DNA of 42,534 nucleotides from Prevotellaceae bacterium (GCA_031274595.1 JAISPX010000173.1:1-42534); one strand, 5' to 3'; shown: positions 9,652-17,673, numbered from the stretch's first letter. Numbers and translations are program-made. Notes: a model not told the origin generated them from the letters alone.

Positions 9652-11577
9652 TTAATAACCCGGATTTTGATAAGAATTTTTGTTATCACCCGTCATTGCC
9701 TGTATTTGCTGTATTGGTATGGGGCGAACCAAATGATGCTCATCAATTTTATTGTTATTTCTTGTATTTTCGTTATGTTTTTTTGCTCTTTCTATAAGTT
9801 TGCCTGATATTTTCAAATCTATCCAGCGCCATTGTTCACCGCAAAGTTCACGTGAATATTCATCAAGAATAAAGTCGAGTATTTCATCATCTGATTTTGC
9901 CATAGCATCATCCAATACGGCATCCATAGCGGCGATGGCTGTTGGCAAATCGTTTTTTGCTCCAACGGCAGCGCGGTCGCGAATGGCTTTCAAGTAGGCT
10001 CTGATTTCAGATTTTGGTATTCCTGCGCGTAAACCTGCCTGAGCAGCCATCAGATAAGTTTCAGACAATTTTGCAACAATGAACGGACGCAAAGATGAAT
10101 AATTCGGATTAGGTCTTGTAACATCATCATATTTTGTCAATGGAGTCCACCAGTTTGAAGAGAAATTACCTGAATATTCCCAAACGCCTGAACCGGGGGC
10201 TGTTTCCTGTTTTGTTTCAATAACCCAATCGGTTGGGTCATATATACGGTAATTCTTTGAATCTCTGTATTCTTTTGTAACAGTATCAAATGTTGCAAAA
10301 AACGCCGTATCGCCTACATTCAATGTAACCGTCATGGTTTGATTAGGATCGGTATATTTTTGAACTTCGGTGCTGCCGGGCGTATTGCATAGCCATACAG
10401 TACGGAAAGAATGATAATAACGGCTGTCATTCTTTTTATCTGCAAACGCTTCAAAAAGCAACCAGTCGGTAGGTACAAATGTTCCCCACGGACGTTGATA
10501 TTCAACAGAACGCGCAACAGGTCTTAAAACGCCTACCGTACTGATTTCTCGCAAATAAGCGCCATCTGTTTTATCAATTTCCGGTCGTATTGTTCGATTT
10601 TCGTACATGGGAGTGAATAAAAAGTTTGCTCTGTTTTCTTTTGATTCATTTTCTCCTGCGGCTGCGCCGCCAATACCAACTCCGCCTTCATTAAAGGTAA
10701 GGTCGCCTGTGTGTTCTATTGTGAAAAGAACTTCAGTACTGTGTTCATTACCCTGTTTATTTACATCTCCGTAATCAGTTAACAAAGCGGCGCCGTAAGT
10801 AGCCCTGTTATCAATCAGTTCTTTTGCTTTAAGATAAGAATTTTCATAATCGGATGCCTGTCTGGCTGTAGCATCTCCTGCTCTGGCAAGATACGTTTTT
10901 GCCAAAAAATGTTTGGCGGCAGCCTTTCCCACTCTTCCTGTCGCCGGTCTATCAGGCAACAAAGTTTCCGCTTCTTTCAAATCATCTATAATTGCAGCAA
11001 GAACTTCTGCTGTTGAATTGCGAACCGACAGAGTATTTGGGTTAAAATCATTATGCTTTAATTCTCCTGCGCCCAAATCAAGAGGTACGCCGCCAAATGT
11101 TTCAACCAATAAGAAATAGTGGAAAGCGCGTAAAAAGCGGGCTTCTCCGAGCGCCGTATTCAGTTCTGCATCTTTTAATCCGCTTGCATCAGCATTTTCA
11201 ATAACTCCGCTGCATGTGTTGATATAGACAAAACAAAGCGACCACGGAATAACTATTGAACCATTATCGGGGTTCAAATTACTGCCATAAGCATCAAAGG
11301 CATCAATAGATCCGCTTGCGCTTCTAACAAAACCTGTGCTTCTGAATTCATCTGTTCCGTAAACTGCCATCGGCATAGAATACTGACGGCAGAATTGAGT
11401 TCTCAGTCCCGAATAAACGGAAACTACGGCAGCCTTAATACCTTCCGGAGAGTTAAAATACTGCGGAGTTAAAAATGAACGCGGATCTTCTTTCAAAAAG
11501 TTATCACATGCCGTAACAGATAAGAGCAATATACAACATATTGCCATACTATAAATTTTATACATTATTCGTTTCAT
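9652..11577 (-). CDS. SusD/RagB-family glycan-binding lipoprotein
   Basis: A 641-aa surface lipoprotein with a signal ending LLSVTAC before DNFLKEDPRSFLTPQYF, the classic SusD start. The body has SusD TPR-like helices (GEARFLRAFHYFLLVETFGGVPL) and the C-terminal family motif ELCGEQWRWIDLKISGKL. It binds oligosaccharide at the cell surface and acts as the lid of the SusC transporter. It lies 36 bp after SusC in the same direction, forming the import pair of the xylan locus. It is somewhat long for a SusD, with a central insertion around residues 270-460. The ligand is inferred to be glucuronoxylan oligosaccharide from the linked enzymes. Confidence 0.95.
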   Translation of the reverse strand: MKRIMYKIYSMAICCILLLSVTACDNFLKEDPRSFLTPQYFNSPEGIKAAVVSVYSGLRTQFCRQYSMPMAVYGTDEFRSTGFVRSASGSIDAFDAYGSNLNPDNGSIVIPWSLCFVYINTCSGVIENADASGLKDAELNTALGEARFLRAFHYFLLVETFGGVPLDLGAGELKHNDFNPNTLSVRNSTAEVLAAIIDDLKEAETLLPDRPATGRVGKAAAKHFLAKTYLARAGDATARQASDYENSYLKAKELIDNRATYGAALLTDYGDVNKQGNEHSTEVLFTIEHTGDLTFNEGGVGIGGAAAGENESKENRANFLFTPMYENRTIRPEIDKTDGAYLREISTVGVLRPVARSVEYQRPWGTFVPTDWLLFEAFADKKNDSRYYHSFRTVWLCNTPGSTEVQKYTDPNQTMTVTLNVGDTAFFATFDTVTKEYRDSKNYRIYDPTDWVIETKQETAPGSGVWEYSGNFSSNWWTPLTKYDDVTRPNPNYSSLRPFIVAKLSETYLMAAQAGLRAGIPKSEIRAYLKAIRDRAAVGAKNDLPTAIAAMDAVLDDAMAKSDDEILDFILDEYSRELCGEQWRWIDLKISGKLIERAKKHNENTRNNNKIDEHHLVRPIPIQQIQAMTGDNKNSYQNPGY

Positions 11578-11613
11578 AATTATATTTTTTTTAATTTAAT
11601 ATTCATTTAATGT

Positions 11614-14600
11614 TTAGTATTTAATATTTATTCCAAAGATAAAATATCGAGATGGAGGAACTGCCGGTCCGATTGTTAACTGACGGGCTTGAGCAATTGC
11701 TCCTGTGGCATATCCATCAACAAATGTTTGCGAACCGTATCCTGTGGGTTCGGGGTCTAATCCGCCTGCTTTTACATAAGGAGAGAACAGAGTGCATACA
11801 TTATCAACAGTAATATAAGCGCGAAGCGATTTAAGTCCTAATGATTTAATCCATTTATTAGGTAAATCGTATCCTAATGTAATGGTTCTTATTTTGAAAA
11901 AAGATGCATCAAAATAACCATATACGGAAGGATAGGGAGGATAATCTCCGTTGCCTGTTACGCCAGGGAATTCATTGCTGGGATTTGTTTCTGTCCAGTA
12001 ATTTACTTTAATTCCGTTTCTTCTGCCGTTCATTTGGTTTACATAACTTTGTCCCTGATGTATGGAACTTACCAGCATACCTCCGACTTTTCCGTAAGTA
12101 ACTAACGTCAAATCGAATCCTTTGTAATAAAAGCGATTAGACCATCCAAATTCAAAATCAGGTTCAAATGACCCTATTATCTGTTTGTCCAAGTCGGTAA
12201 TCTGGTTATCCTTGTTTACATCTTCAATATGCGAGCGTCCTGGGAATGCTCCATATACAGCAGCTTCATCTTCTTCTCCAAGTTGCCATATACCTATTTG
12301 CTTATAGTCGTAAATTACGTCTATAGGAGAGCCTACAAACCAGCCGTTACCTTCATTTCTGTCAACACCGGCATTCAGCGCTATAATTTTACTTCTGTTC
12401 AAATAAAAATTGACATCCATATCCCAGTTAAAACCTTTCTCACTCTTGAAATTTACAGAATGTACGCTCAGTTCTATTCCTTTATTTTGTGTTTGTCCTA
12501 CATTGTTAAGATAATTTGAAAGAATACCTGTGGTATAAGGCAATGCTTGTTCTAATAATATTTTCTTTGTCTGTTGAAAATACAAATCTATAGAACCTGT
12601 TATTCTATTATTCAGGAATCCGAAATCCACACCCATGCTGTAAGAATTTGTATATTCCCAATCCAAGTTATCATTTTTCAGATTCATTTTATAATAACCA
12701 TAAGCGCCCACAGCGCCGAAGTTATAATAGTTTGGAGTTAACTGGACAAGAGTAGAATACGGAGGAACAGCCTCATTTGACGTTTCGCCGTATCCGCCTC
12801 TGATTTTAAGGTTGCTTAGCCATGATACATCAGCCAAGAATTTTTCCTTGTTTATATTCCAGCCTGCCGATATTGATTTATACAGATGCCATTGATGTCC
12901 GGGAGATAATACGGACGAACCATCATACCTGCCCGTAAGAGTAAGCATATATTTATCATCGTATGTGTAACTTCCTCGCAGCATGAATGAAGCCAAGCGT
13001 CTTCCTGGGTCGGCTTGAAGTCTTGGATCTATCGTTATCGCTTCATTTGAGAGTCCAAGGTTGTAATAATATATATAATTAGCAACCATATCTCTGGCTG
13101 TTGCACTTGTGTTCCACGAACTATTTTCCTGAACTCCTGCCAGCCCTGTAAAACTTAAACGATGTTTATCGGCTATGGTTTTATCATAATAAATCAAATT
13201 ATCTATTAAATATCCCGTTCCTTTTGTATTATTTACGGTAGCATCCGAAATTCCGCCGTTTTTCATTGGGCTGTCAGTATCATAAAAACTGCCGTAGTTG
13301 TCATGCCAATAATTTAAACCTGCATTTAAGCGATATCTAAGTCCGTCTGTAATTTTAACTTCCGCATAAAAAGTATTGAAAGAATTGAAGCGCGTGCGCT
13401 GTTCTTTCCATGTATTTGGGTCTTTTATCAATAAAGGATTACGCATTGGGTCGGCATTATATGCTTCTCTTGGAGCCACATTAATACTTCCATCGGCATT
13501 ATAGGGGTCGGTAAACGGCGTGAGCGTTAATATACTGTACATCACATTAGCGGATTCTCCATCTGTAATACCATACGTATTTAAGGAATTTAATCCTATT
13601 TTTACTCTGTCGTTTATTTTCTGGTCAACAGTAACGCGCAGTGAAAGCCTTTGGAAAAGAGGTCCGGGTACAATAGCCGATTCTTTATAATATCCTCCGC
13701 TCAAAGAAAGTTGCGTATATTCGCTTCCCGAATTTATAGTAACTTCATGATTTGTTCGATACGATGTTTGGTACATTAAATCCTGCCAGTCGGTTGATCT
13801 TCCAGCATCATACATAGCCTGTTCATCTGCATACAGGTTACCGCCATTGTAATTGGATGCTCTTCTGAGTTCCAAAAATTCTTCAGGGCTGTACAGAGTG
13901 TATCTTTTAGCAGCCGAGCCAACTCCAAAATAGCCGTTGTAGGCTACTTGCGGTCTTTCTGTTAGAATTCCTCTGTACGTTGTAATAATTATTACTCCGT
14001 TTGCGCCTCTTGCGCCGTAAATAGCCGAAGAAGAAGCATCTTTAAGGATGTCAAGCGATTTAATGTTGTTTGGGTCAATGTCGTTGATTGTACCATCAAA
14101 CGGCACGCCATCAAGAACAATCAGAGGGTCATTACTTGCGCTCAGTGAACGTGTACCTCTGATACGAAGTTGCGGAACCTGCCCGGGTCGGGTAGATGTT
14201 TGCTGTACATTCACCCCTGCAATACGCCCCTGCATAGCCTGAGAAATATTGGCAACAGGAACTTCCTTTATAGTCTGTTCTCCTACAGAGGTAATTGCTC
14301 CCGTAACGTCTATTTTCCGCTGGGTTCCATATCCAACCACCACTAATTCATCAATCAGGCTGACATCCTTATCCATGATAACATTGATAATACTTCTGCG
14401 CCCAACTTGTTCCGTCATGGTTTTATAGCCAATATACGAAAAAGCAATTTCTGCGTTTTCATTTGGCACCACAATAGAATAATTTCCATCCGCATCTGTT
14501 GTAACAGCAACTGTGCTGCCTGTTACAACTACGGTTACCCCAATCAATGGTCCGTCAACATCGCTTACCGTTCCTTTGATTGTCAATCTACCTTCTGTTT

Positions 14601-14694
14601 GAGCCAACAAACCCGAAGGAATTAAAAACATCATGCAGGCGACTATTTGCAATAGTTTTTTTAAGCCTGACTTTCTTTGTTTGATTAAATACAT
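11614..14694 (-). CDS. SusC/RagA-family TonB-dependent transporter
   Basis: A 1026-aa outer-membrane receptor. It has a signal peptide to about residue 32 (GLLAQ), a carboxypeptidase-regulatory-like domain at about 37-108 (IKGTVSDVDG...GNYSIVV...FSYIGY), and a SusC TonB-box region DELVVVGYGTQRK at 115-127. The plug at about 130-240 has LRIRGTRSL, IVLDGVPFDG, LKDASSSAIYGARGANGVIIITT, followed by the barrel ending in FGINIKY. It imports oligosaccharides using TonB energy together with the adjacent SusD. It is the first gene of the xylan locus. No consensus TAnnTTTG promoter is evident directly upstream, but a perfect 20-bp palindrome lies 53 bp before the start codon. No sensor or anti-sigma signalling domain is present. 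Confidence 0.96.
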   Translation of the reverse strand: MYLIKQRKSGLKKLLQIVACMMFLIPSGLLAQTEGRLTIKGTVSDVDGPLIGVTVVVTGSTVAVTTDADGNYSIVVPNENAEIAFSYIGYKTMTEQVGRRSIINVIMDKDVSLIDELVVVGYGTQRKIDVTGAITSVGEQTIKEVPVANISQAMQGRIAGVNVQQTSTRPGQVPQLRIRGTRSLSASNDPLIVLDGVPFDGTINDIDPNNIKSLDILKDASSSAIYGARGANGVIIITTYRGILTERPQVAYNGYFGVGSAAKRYTLYSPEEFLELRRASNYNGGNLYADEQAMYDAGRSTDWQDLMYQTSYRTNHEVTINSGSEYTQLSLSGGYYKESAIVPGPLFQRLSLRVTVDQKINDRVKIGLNSLNTYGITDGESANVMYSILTLTPFTDPYNADGSINVAPREAYNADPMRNPLLIKDPNTWKEQRTRFNSFNTFYAEVKITDGLRYRLNAGLNYWHDNYGSFYDTDSPMKNGGISDATVNNTKGTGYLIDNLIYYDKTIADKHRLSFTGLAGVQENSSWNTSATARDMVANYIYYYNLGLSNEAITIDPRLQADPGRRLASFMLRGSYTYDDKYMLTLTGRYDGSSVLSPGHQWHLYKSISAGWNINKEKFLADVSWLSNLKIRGGYGETSNEAVPPYSTLVQLTPNYYNFGAVGAYGYYKMNLKNDNLDWEYTNSYSMGVDFGFLNNRITGSIDLYFQQTKKILLEQALPYTTGILSNYLNNVGQTQNKGIELSVHSVNFKSEKGFNWDMDVNFYLNRSKIIALNAGVDRNEGNGWFVGSPIDVIYDYKQIGIWQLGEEDEAAVYGAFPGRSHIEDVNKDNQITDLDKQIIGSFEPDFEFGWSNRFYYKGFDLTLVTYGKVGGMLVSSIHQGQSYVNQMNGRRNGIKVNYWTETNPSNEFPGVTGNGDYPPYPSVYGYFDASFFKIRTITLGYDLPNKWIKSLGLKSLRAYITVDNVCTLFSPYVKAGGLDPEPTGYGSQTFVDGYATGAIAQARQLTIGPAVPPSRYFIFGINIKY

Positions 14695-14747
14695 AGATTT
14701 TTTGTATTAGTTAAAAAAATTTGATAATATAAAAATTTCAATAAAGC

Positions 14748-14767
14748 ATTGAAAATTAATTTTCAAT
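14748..14767. promoter_or_regulatory. Perfect 20-bp palindrome upstream of the xylan-locus SusC
   Basis: The sequence reads identically on both strands: ATTGAAAATT followed by its reverse complement AATTTTCAAT. It lies 53 bp upstream of the SusC start codon, where a dimeric regulator would bind. A related half (TTTCAATAAAG) occurs just downstream at about 14737. It could also arise by chance in AT-rich DNA. Operator function is an inference. Confidence 0.4.
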
Positions 14768-14926
14768 AGATTCTCTGCGGGACTTTGCGGCGCAGGGCTG
14801 TGTTTGCATCCACAGGTTTCGCTATCGCTATACCTGTTTACTATTTTGTTATTTACCATTTACTATTATTTTTTCATTTTTCATTTTTCATTCTTCATTT
14901 AAGAAAACCACCCCGTCCTGCGGACA

Positions 14927-15045
14927 CCCCTCCACAGGAGGGGAATTTTTTTTGCTCGTCATTCCCGCGAAAGCGGGAATCTCCTCTTTCAGGGGATTCT
15001 TGGCAAGCCAAGCGAACAAGTTCGATAGCCGTGTCAAGCACGGTA
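14927..15045. repeat. Cluster of GC-rich palindromic (REP-like) elements
   Basis: Three hairpins are visible. CCCCTCC-ACA-GGAGGGG at 14927-14943 is followed by a run of eight T residues. ATTCCCGC-GAAA-GCGGGAAT at 14961-14980 has an 8-bp stem and a GNRA-type loop. A weaker CGTG...CACG dyad lies near 15030-15042. The set resembles dispersed intergenic palindromes seen in many bacterial genomes. The first hairpin plus T-tract looks like a plus-strand terminator, but no plus-strand gene precedes it. Nothing else here suggests a coding function. Confidence 0.55.
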
Positions 15046-15114
15046 TGACGGCGTTGTATTTACCATTAACCATTATTTTTCATTCTTAATTCTTCATTCT
15101 TAATTCTTCATTTA

Positions 15115-15780
15115 TCACGCTATTACTGCGCTGATAATAGATTCGCTCCATGGACCTGGCAGGTTGCGGGTGTTCATCCAGCGGAAGCGGTAGTAAACGG
15201 TTTTGCCAACATCTTCCAGTGGATAATCAATCACCATAGGCGAACGGCTTGAAAAGCCTGCATAAGACCAGTCATTGTCGGTTGCGGGCGGGTCGCCGCC
15301 TATCTTGTGCCATGCTTCAAAGCCTTTGGCATGCTCGGGCTTGGTTTTGCCTGTAAGTTTGCCCGCTTTCACGCGCAACGTGTGCCGCTGATGCACCGAA
15401 AAGTCAACTTCGCCTACGGGCATATCCGTAATTGGCGGCGCAGGAGTGGGCTTGGTGTCATGCACAGGAAGCCCCATGTGCCGGCGGTCTTCGTCGGTAA
15501 CAGCCGAGTTATAAGTCAAATGTTCCTTCACAAATTGCCTCACCGCATGTTTGAGCGTATCGCGCGATTCGTTTTTTGCAATCACATCGGCTCTGCCGCG
15601 GTTTGGGTCTTCTGATTTAGCATACGCCGTATCGTAAGCGACGATAAGAGTTTCAACCAATGCAACTTCATTGGGACTAATGTTCCATGCGCTTGCATGA
15701 GCGCTAACGTAGGTAAAAAGAATTTTCACCCATTCCAAAAATTTCCCGTCTGATTTGGGGATGTAATCTTGTTTTGGCAT
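15115..15780 (-). CDS. Conserved-type hypothetical protein with Fn3-like C-terminus
   Basis: A 221-aa protein without a signal peptide. The N-terminal half (to about residue 120) is helical, starting MPKQDYIPKSDGKFLEWVK, with the basic stretch AKNESRDTLKHAVRQFVKEHL. A proline-rich linker (PTPAPP, about 130) follows. The C-terminal half looks like a small beta sandwich with GKTVYYRFRWMNTRNLPGPWSE, reminiscent of fibronectin type III edge strands. I recognise the general architecture from hypothetical proteins in Bacteroidetes, but no function is known to me. It has richer GC than its surroundings and sits in repeat-laden DNA downstream of an inverted-repeat promoter cassette, which could control it together with the heptad-repeat ORF. 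The start is chosen at 15780 because the family-like MPKQDYIP start follows a clear gap. Confidence 0.75.
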   Translation of the reverse strand: MPKQDYIPKSDGKFLEWVKILFTYVSAHASAWNISPNEVALVETLIVAYDTAYAKSEDPNRGRADVIAKNESRDTLKHAVRQFVKEHLTYNSAVTDEDRRHMGLPVHDTKPTPAPPITDMPVGEVDFSVHQRHTLRVKAGKLTGKTKPEHAKGFEAWHKIGGDPPATDNDWSYAGFSSRSPMVIDYPLEDVGKTVYYRFRWMNTRNLPGPWSESIISAVIA

Positions 15781-16337
15781 CTTTTTTTGTTTTTAAATTT
15801 ATTACACAATATGTTTAGAAAGAATAATCCATACTTGCAGAAAGTACCAGTCAACCAGACTTTGAGTGGAGTCAACCAGACCTTGGGTGGAGTCAACCAA
15901 ACCTTGAGTGGAGTCAACCAAACCTTGGGTGGAGTCAACCAAACCTTGAGTGGAGTCAACCAGACTTTGGGTGGAGTCAACCAAACCTTGGGTGGAGTCA
16001 ACCAAACCTTGAGTGGAGTCAACCAAACCTTGGGTGGAGTCAACCAGACTTTGGGTGGAGTCAACCAAACCTTGGGTGGAGCCAACCAAACCTTGGGTGG
16101 AGTCAACCAAACCTTGCGGATATTACTGTAAATATTAAATACTTTCTGTGAAAATTTAGATGTCAAAAACAATAGATTGGGCGCTAAGCCGCCAAAACCG
16201 GACAAATTTTCTAATTCATTAAGAAACATCTGTTGATTTGAGTTAAGGCAGGTTATTTCCTGCGCAAGCCTTGTTTGTGCCGACACAAAGCCCACAGGTA
16301 AAAACGTTCTAAACTCAACAACAACAAGGTTTTTCAT
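15726..16337 (-). CDS. Putative heptad-repeat ORF of unknown function
   Basis: An open frame of 203 aa. About 70 non-repeated residues begin MKNLVVVEFRTFLPVGF. About 13 copies of the heptapeptide KVWLTPP or KVWLTPL follow, then a basic tail. The repeats come from a 21-bp minisatellite, which keeps every frame open, so the long frame is weak evidence for translation. Its last 55 bp overlap the start of the 221-aa gene. Base changes among units are silent at two variable sites in this frame but change Pro to Leu at a third. The start codon lies 28 bp from the inner gene-facing arm of an inverted-repeat promoter cassette, in the same arrangement as SusC at 34044, which supports a real transcription unit. 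No homology is recognised. Confidence 0.4.
   Translation of the reverse strand: MKNLVVVEFRTFLPVGFVSAQTRLAQEITCLNSNQQMFLNELENLSGFGGLAPNLLFLTSKFSQKVFNIYSNIRKVWLTPPKVWLAPPKVWLTPPKVWLTPPKVWLTPLKVWLTPPKVWLTPPKVWLTPLKVWLTPPKVWLTPLKVWLTPPKVWLTPLKVWLTGTFCKYGLFFLNILCNKFKNKKRCQNKITSPNQTGNFWNG
15850..16120. repeat. 21-bp tandem repeat (minisatellite), 12 full copies plus a partial
   Basis: The plus-strand unit is GTCAACCAAACCTTGGGTGG plus A. Twelve consecutive units cover 15850-16101, followed by a degenerate 19-bp thirteenth unit. Units vary at only a few positions: CAA/CAG, ACC/ACT, GGT/AGT and one GTC/GCC. Because 21 is a multiple of three, the reading VNQTLGG (plus), KVWLTPP and STQGLVD (minus) are all uninterrupted across the array. 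There are no spacers, so it is not a CRISPR array. High unit identity suggests recent expansion and likely copy-number variation. Confidence 0.95.
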
Positions 16338-16365
16338 ATTTTTTGATGTTACAATAAAATTAAAA

Positions 16366-16392
16366 TTTGTCCCATAATTTACATTATGTTAA
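16366..16392 (+). repeat. Inverted-repeat arm, Xer/dif-like, left arm of cassette A
   Basis: A 27-bp arm whose exact reverse complement is at 16498-16524. It can be parsed as an 11-bp half-site TTGTCCCATAA, a 6-bp centre TTTACA and an 11-bp half-site TTATGTTAAGT. Compared with E. coli dif as I remember it, the XerD-type half matches 10 of 11 bases and the whole site about 20 of 28. Function as a recombination site is an inference. Confidence 0.7.
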
Positions 16393-16497
16393 GTTTTAAA
16401 TACTGCAATATCAGCAAGATAAGCATTTTGGCACGCAAAAAATTGAAAAGTTAAAATTTGCAACTTATTGGAAATTAGATTAACTTTGCGCCGAAAG
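16393..16497 (+). promoter_or_regulatory. Putative invertible promoter segment A (pointing away from the heptad-repeat ORF)
   Basis: This 105-bp segment lies exactly between two perfect inverted arms. It holds a full Bacteroidetes promoter on the plus strand: TTTG at 16457-16460, 20 bp, then TAACTTTG at 16481-16488, with initiation expected near 16495. Facing right, it leads into 500 bp without a plus-strand gene. If inverted, it would fire left across the left arm into the ORF starting at 16337 and the 221-aa gene. Its sequence is shared at both ends with segments near 25430 and 34150, but its middle is not. Promoter identity is strong; invertibility is inferred from architecture. Confidence 0.6.
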
Positions 16498-16524
16498 TTA
16501 ACATAATGTAAATTATGGGACAAA
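16498..16524 (-). repeat. Inverted-repeat arm, Xer/dif-like, right arm of cassette A
   Basis: The exact reverse complement of 16366-16392, 27 of 27 bases. The outer flank (about 16525-16547, ending AAAGTGTTAAAAT) is shared with the other two cassettes, while the outer flank of the left arm is not. The right side is therefore a constant anchor distal to the controlled gene. Confidence 0.7.
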
Positions 16525-17023
16525 ATTTTTTTTGAAAGTGTTAAAATTTTACAAATTCGAGTAAAATTGACAAAAAAATGGGTAATAATTATTGGTTACT
16601 GATAAATGGTAATGGATTGCTTCACCTTACAGGTTCGCAGTAACAATCTTGAAGAAATGAAAAATGAAGAATTAAGAGTGAAAATGGTTAATAATAAATC
16701 GTAAATGATAAAATGGTTAATGATAAATCACTTTCAACTTTATAAACTTTATAACTAAAAAATATCCCGTCAGGGATTAAAGTTCGGTAGAAAATAAGGA
16801 TAAAAGCATGTTGCGCACGGAGCATAGTCAGTTTTTCATGGAACGGACAGCAACCCGTGCGCCGTGTATTGGCGTTGTGTTTTTCTACCGACCTTTCATG
16901 CCTACGGCATGTGACACATGCTTAAATGAAGAATGAAAAATAATAGTAAATCGTAAATAATAAGATAGTAAATAGTCAAATTGCATGCTTTCATTCGTTT
17001 CTTAACGAGCGGAAATGAACGTC
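16525..17023. other. Intergenic region without a plus-strand gene
   Basis: About 500 bp between cassette A and the cytidylate-kinase-like gene (3' end at 17024). It contains many degenerate ATGGTTAATAATAAATCG-like tracts, a 25-bp fragment (16732-16756) related to 209-233, and a structured GC-rich block at 16764-16911. No protein-coding gene is supported. A transcript from the cassette A promoter would run through it. Confidence 0.55.
16764..16911. repeat. GC-rich nested inverted-repeat element
   Basis: ATCCC-GTCA-GGGAT lies at 16764-16777. CGGTAGAAAA at 16785-16794 is the exact reverse complement of TTTTCTACCG at 16881-16890. Inside that pair, GCGCACGG is complementary to CCGTGCGC. CATGCC-TAC-GGCATG lies at 16897-16911. 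Together they would fold into a long stem-loop of about 105 nt flanked by two small hairpins. The composition contrasts with the AT-rich surroundings. It resembles a dispersed structured intergenic element, and its function is unknown. Confidence 0.5.
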
Positions 17024-17641
17024 TTAAATCTTAAATTTTTTCTTTATAAATTCCGCCAAAAAATCAACAGATTGCTCGTCTCCCAATACGGAGGCATCAA
17101 CGGATATGTTGTAGGTGTCGCAATATCCCCAGCGTTTGTTTGAATAATAATTGTAGAATGCAGCACGGCGTTTGTCAAACTGTTTGACAAGTTCAAGCGC
17201 TTTCTGTTCGGTAACATTCATGCGTTTGCATATTCGCTGCGTTCTGTCGGAAATTGAGGAATGTATGAAAATGCTTACTACATTGGGATTGTTGCGCAAA
17301 ATATAATCGGAACAGCGACCTATAAATACGCAGGATTTTTCTTCTGCAAGTTTGAGAATTACTTCCGACTGTATTTTAAACAGCATGTCGTTTGAGAAAT
17401 AATTGTCATAGTAATAATTTCCCGAAAAAACGCCTTCAAATATTCTGAGAGCATTATTAAATTTAGGTTTTTCATCTACATTTTCAAAACATTCGGGTGC
17501 AAAACCTATTTCTTTTGCTGCAAGTGTTATAAGTTTATTGTCGTAATATTCAAATCCGAATAAATCGGCAAGTTTTTTGCCAATTTCGTGACCGCCGCTG
17601 CCGAACTGTCTGCCTATACTTATTATTATATTATTATTCAT
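17024..17641 (-). CDS. Cytidylate-kinase-like family protein
   Basis: A 205-aa P-loop protein of the cytidylate-kinase-like family. The N-terminus has the nucleotide-binding loop GRQFGSGGHEIGK at residues 10-22. CVFIGRCSDYILRN and the Arg-rich lid RTQRICKRM are the expected kinase-core elements, and KRRAAFYNYYSNKRWG follows. It is likely cytoplasmic and transfers phosphate between nucleotides or a related substrate; the true substrate of this subfamily is not established. It follows the MATE transporter by 32 bp on the same strand and is probably co-transcribed with it. It is distinct from canonical Cmk, so no symbol is given. Confidence 0.88.
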   Translation of the reverse strand: MNNNIIISIGRQFGSGGHEIGKKLADLFGFEYYDNKLITLAAKEIGFAPECFENVDEKPKFNNALRIFEGVFSGNYYYDNYFSNDMLFKIQSEVILKLAEEKSCVFIGRCSDYILRNNPNVVSIFIHSSISDRTQRICKRMNVTEQKALELVKQFDKRRAAFYNYYSNKRWGYCDTYNISVDASVLGDEQSVDFLAEFIKKKFKI

Positions 17642-17673
17642 ATTTTTTTGTGATTATGAGATTGGTATTATAT

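Larger units (their letters stand above)
14695..15114. other. Intergenic region with GC-rich hairpin repeats
   Basis: This 420-bp stretch holds no convincing gene. It contains the palindrome at 14748-14767, low-complexity tracts built from ATTTACCATT and TTCATTTTTCATT, and a cluster of GC-rich hairpins at 14920-15050. The base composition of the hairpin block is clearly unlike its AT-rich surroundings. Short open frames on both strands here are repeat-derived. Confidence 0.6.

Noticed and set aside
14785-15073. Short ORFs in the hairpin-repeat region
   Set aside because: Their translations (for example PRKRESPLSGDSW) are typical artefacts of REP-like palindromes, with no promoter or family match.
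15850-16120. Regular repeat array as a possible CRISPR
   Set aside because: Units are contiguous 21-bp repeats with no spacers, and no cas genes are nearby.
15769-16131. Plus-strand VNQTLGG-repeat ORF as a gene
   Set aside because: The frame is open only because the repeat unit is a multiple of three. It has no promoter on the plus strand and opens on the complement of the adjacent minus-strand start region.
16366-16524. Inverted repeats as ends of an insertion sequence
   Set aside because: Only 105 bp lie between the arms with no transposase, and no target-site duplication is evident outside them. A non-autonomous mobile element (MITE) remains a weaker alternative, but the fixed placement before genes argues for regulation.
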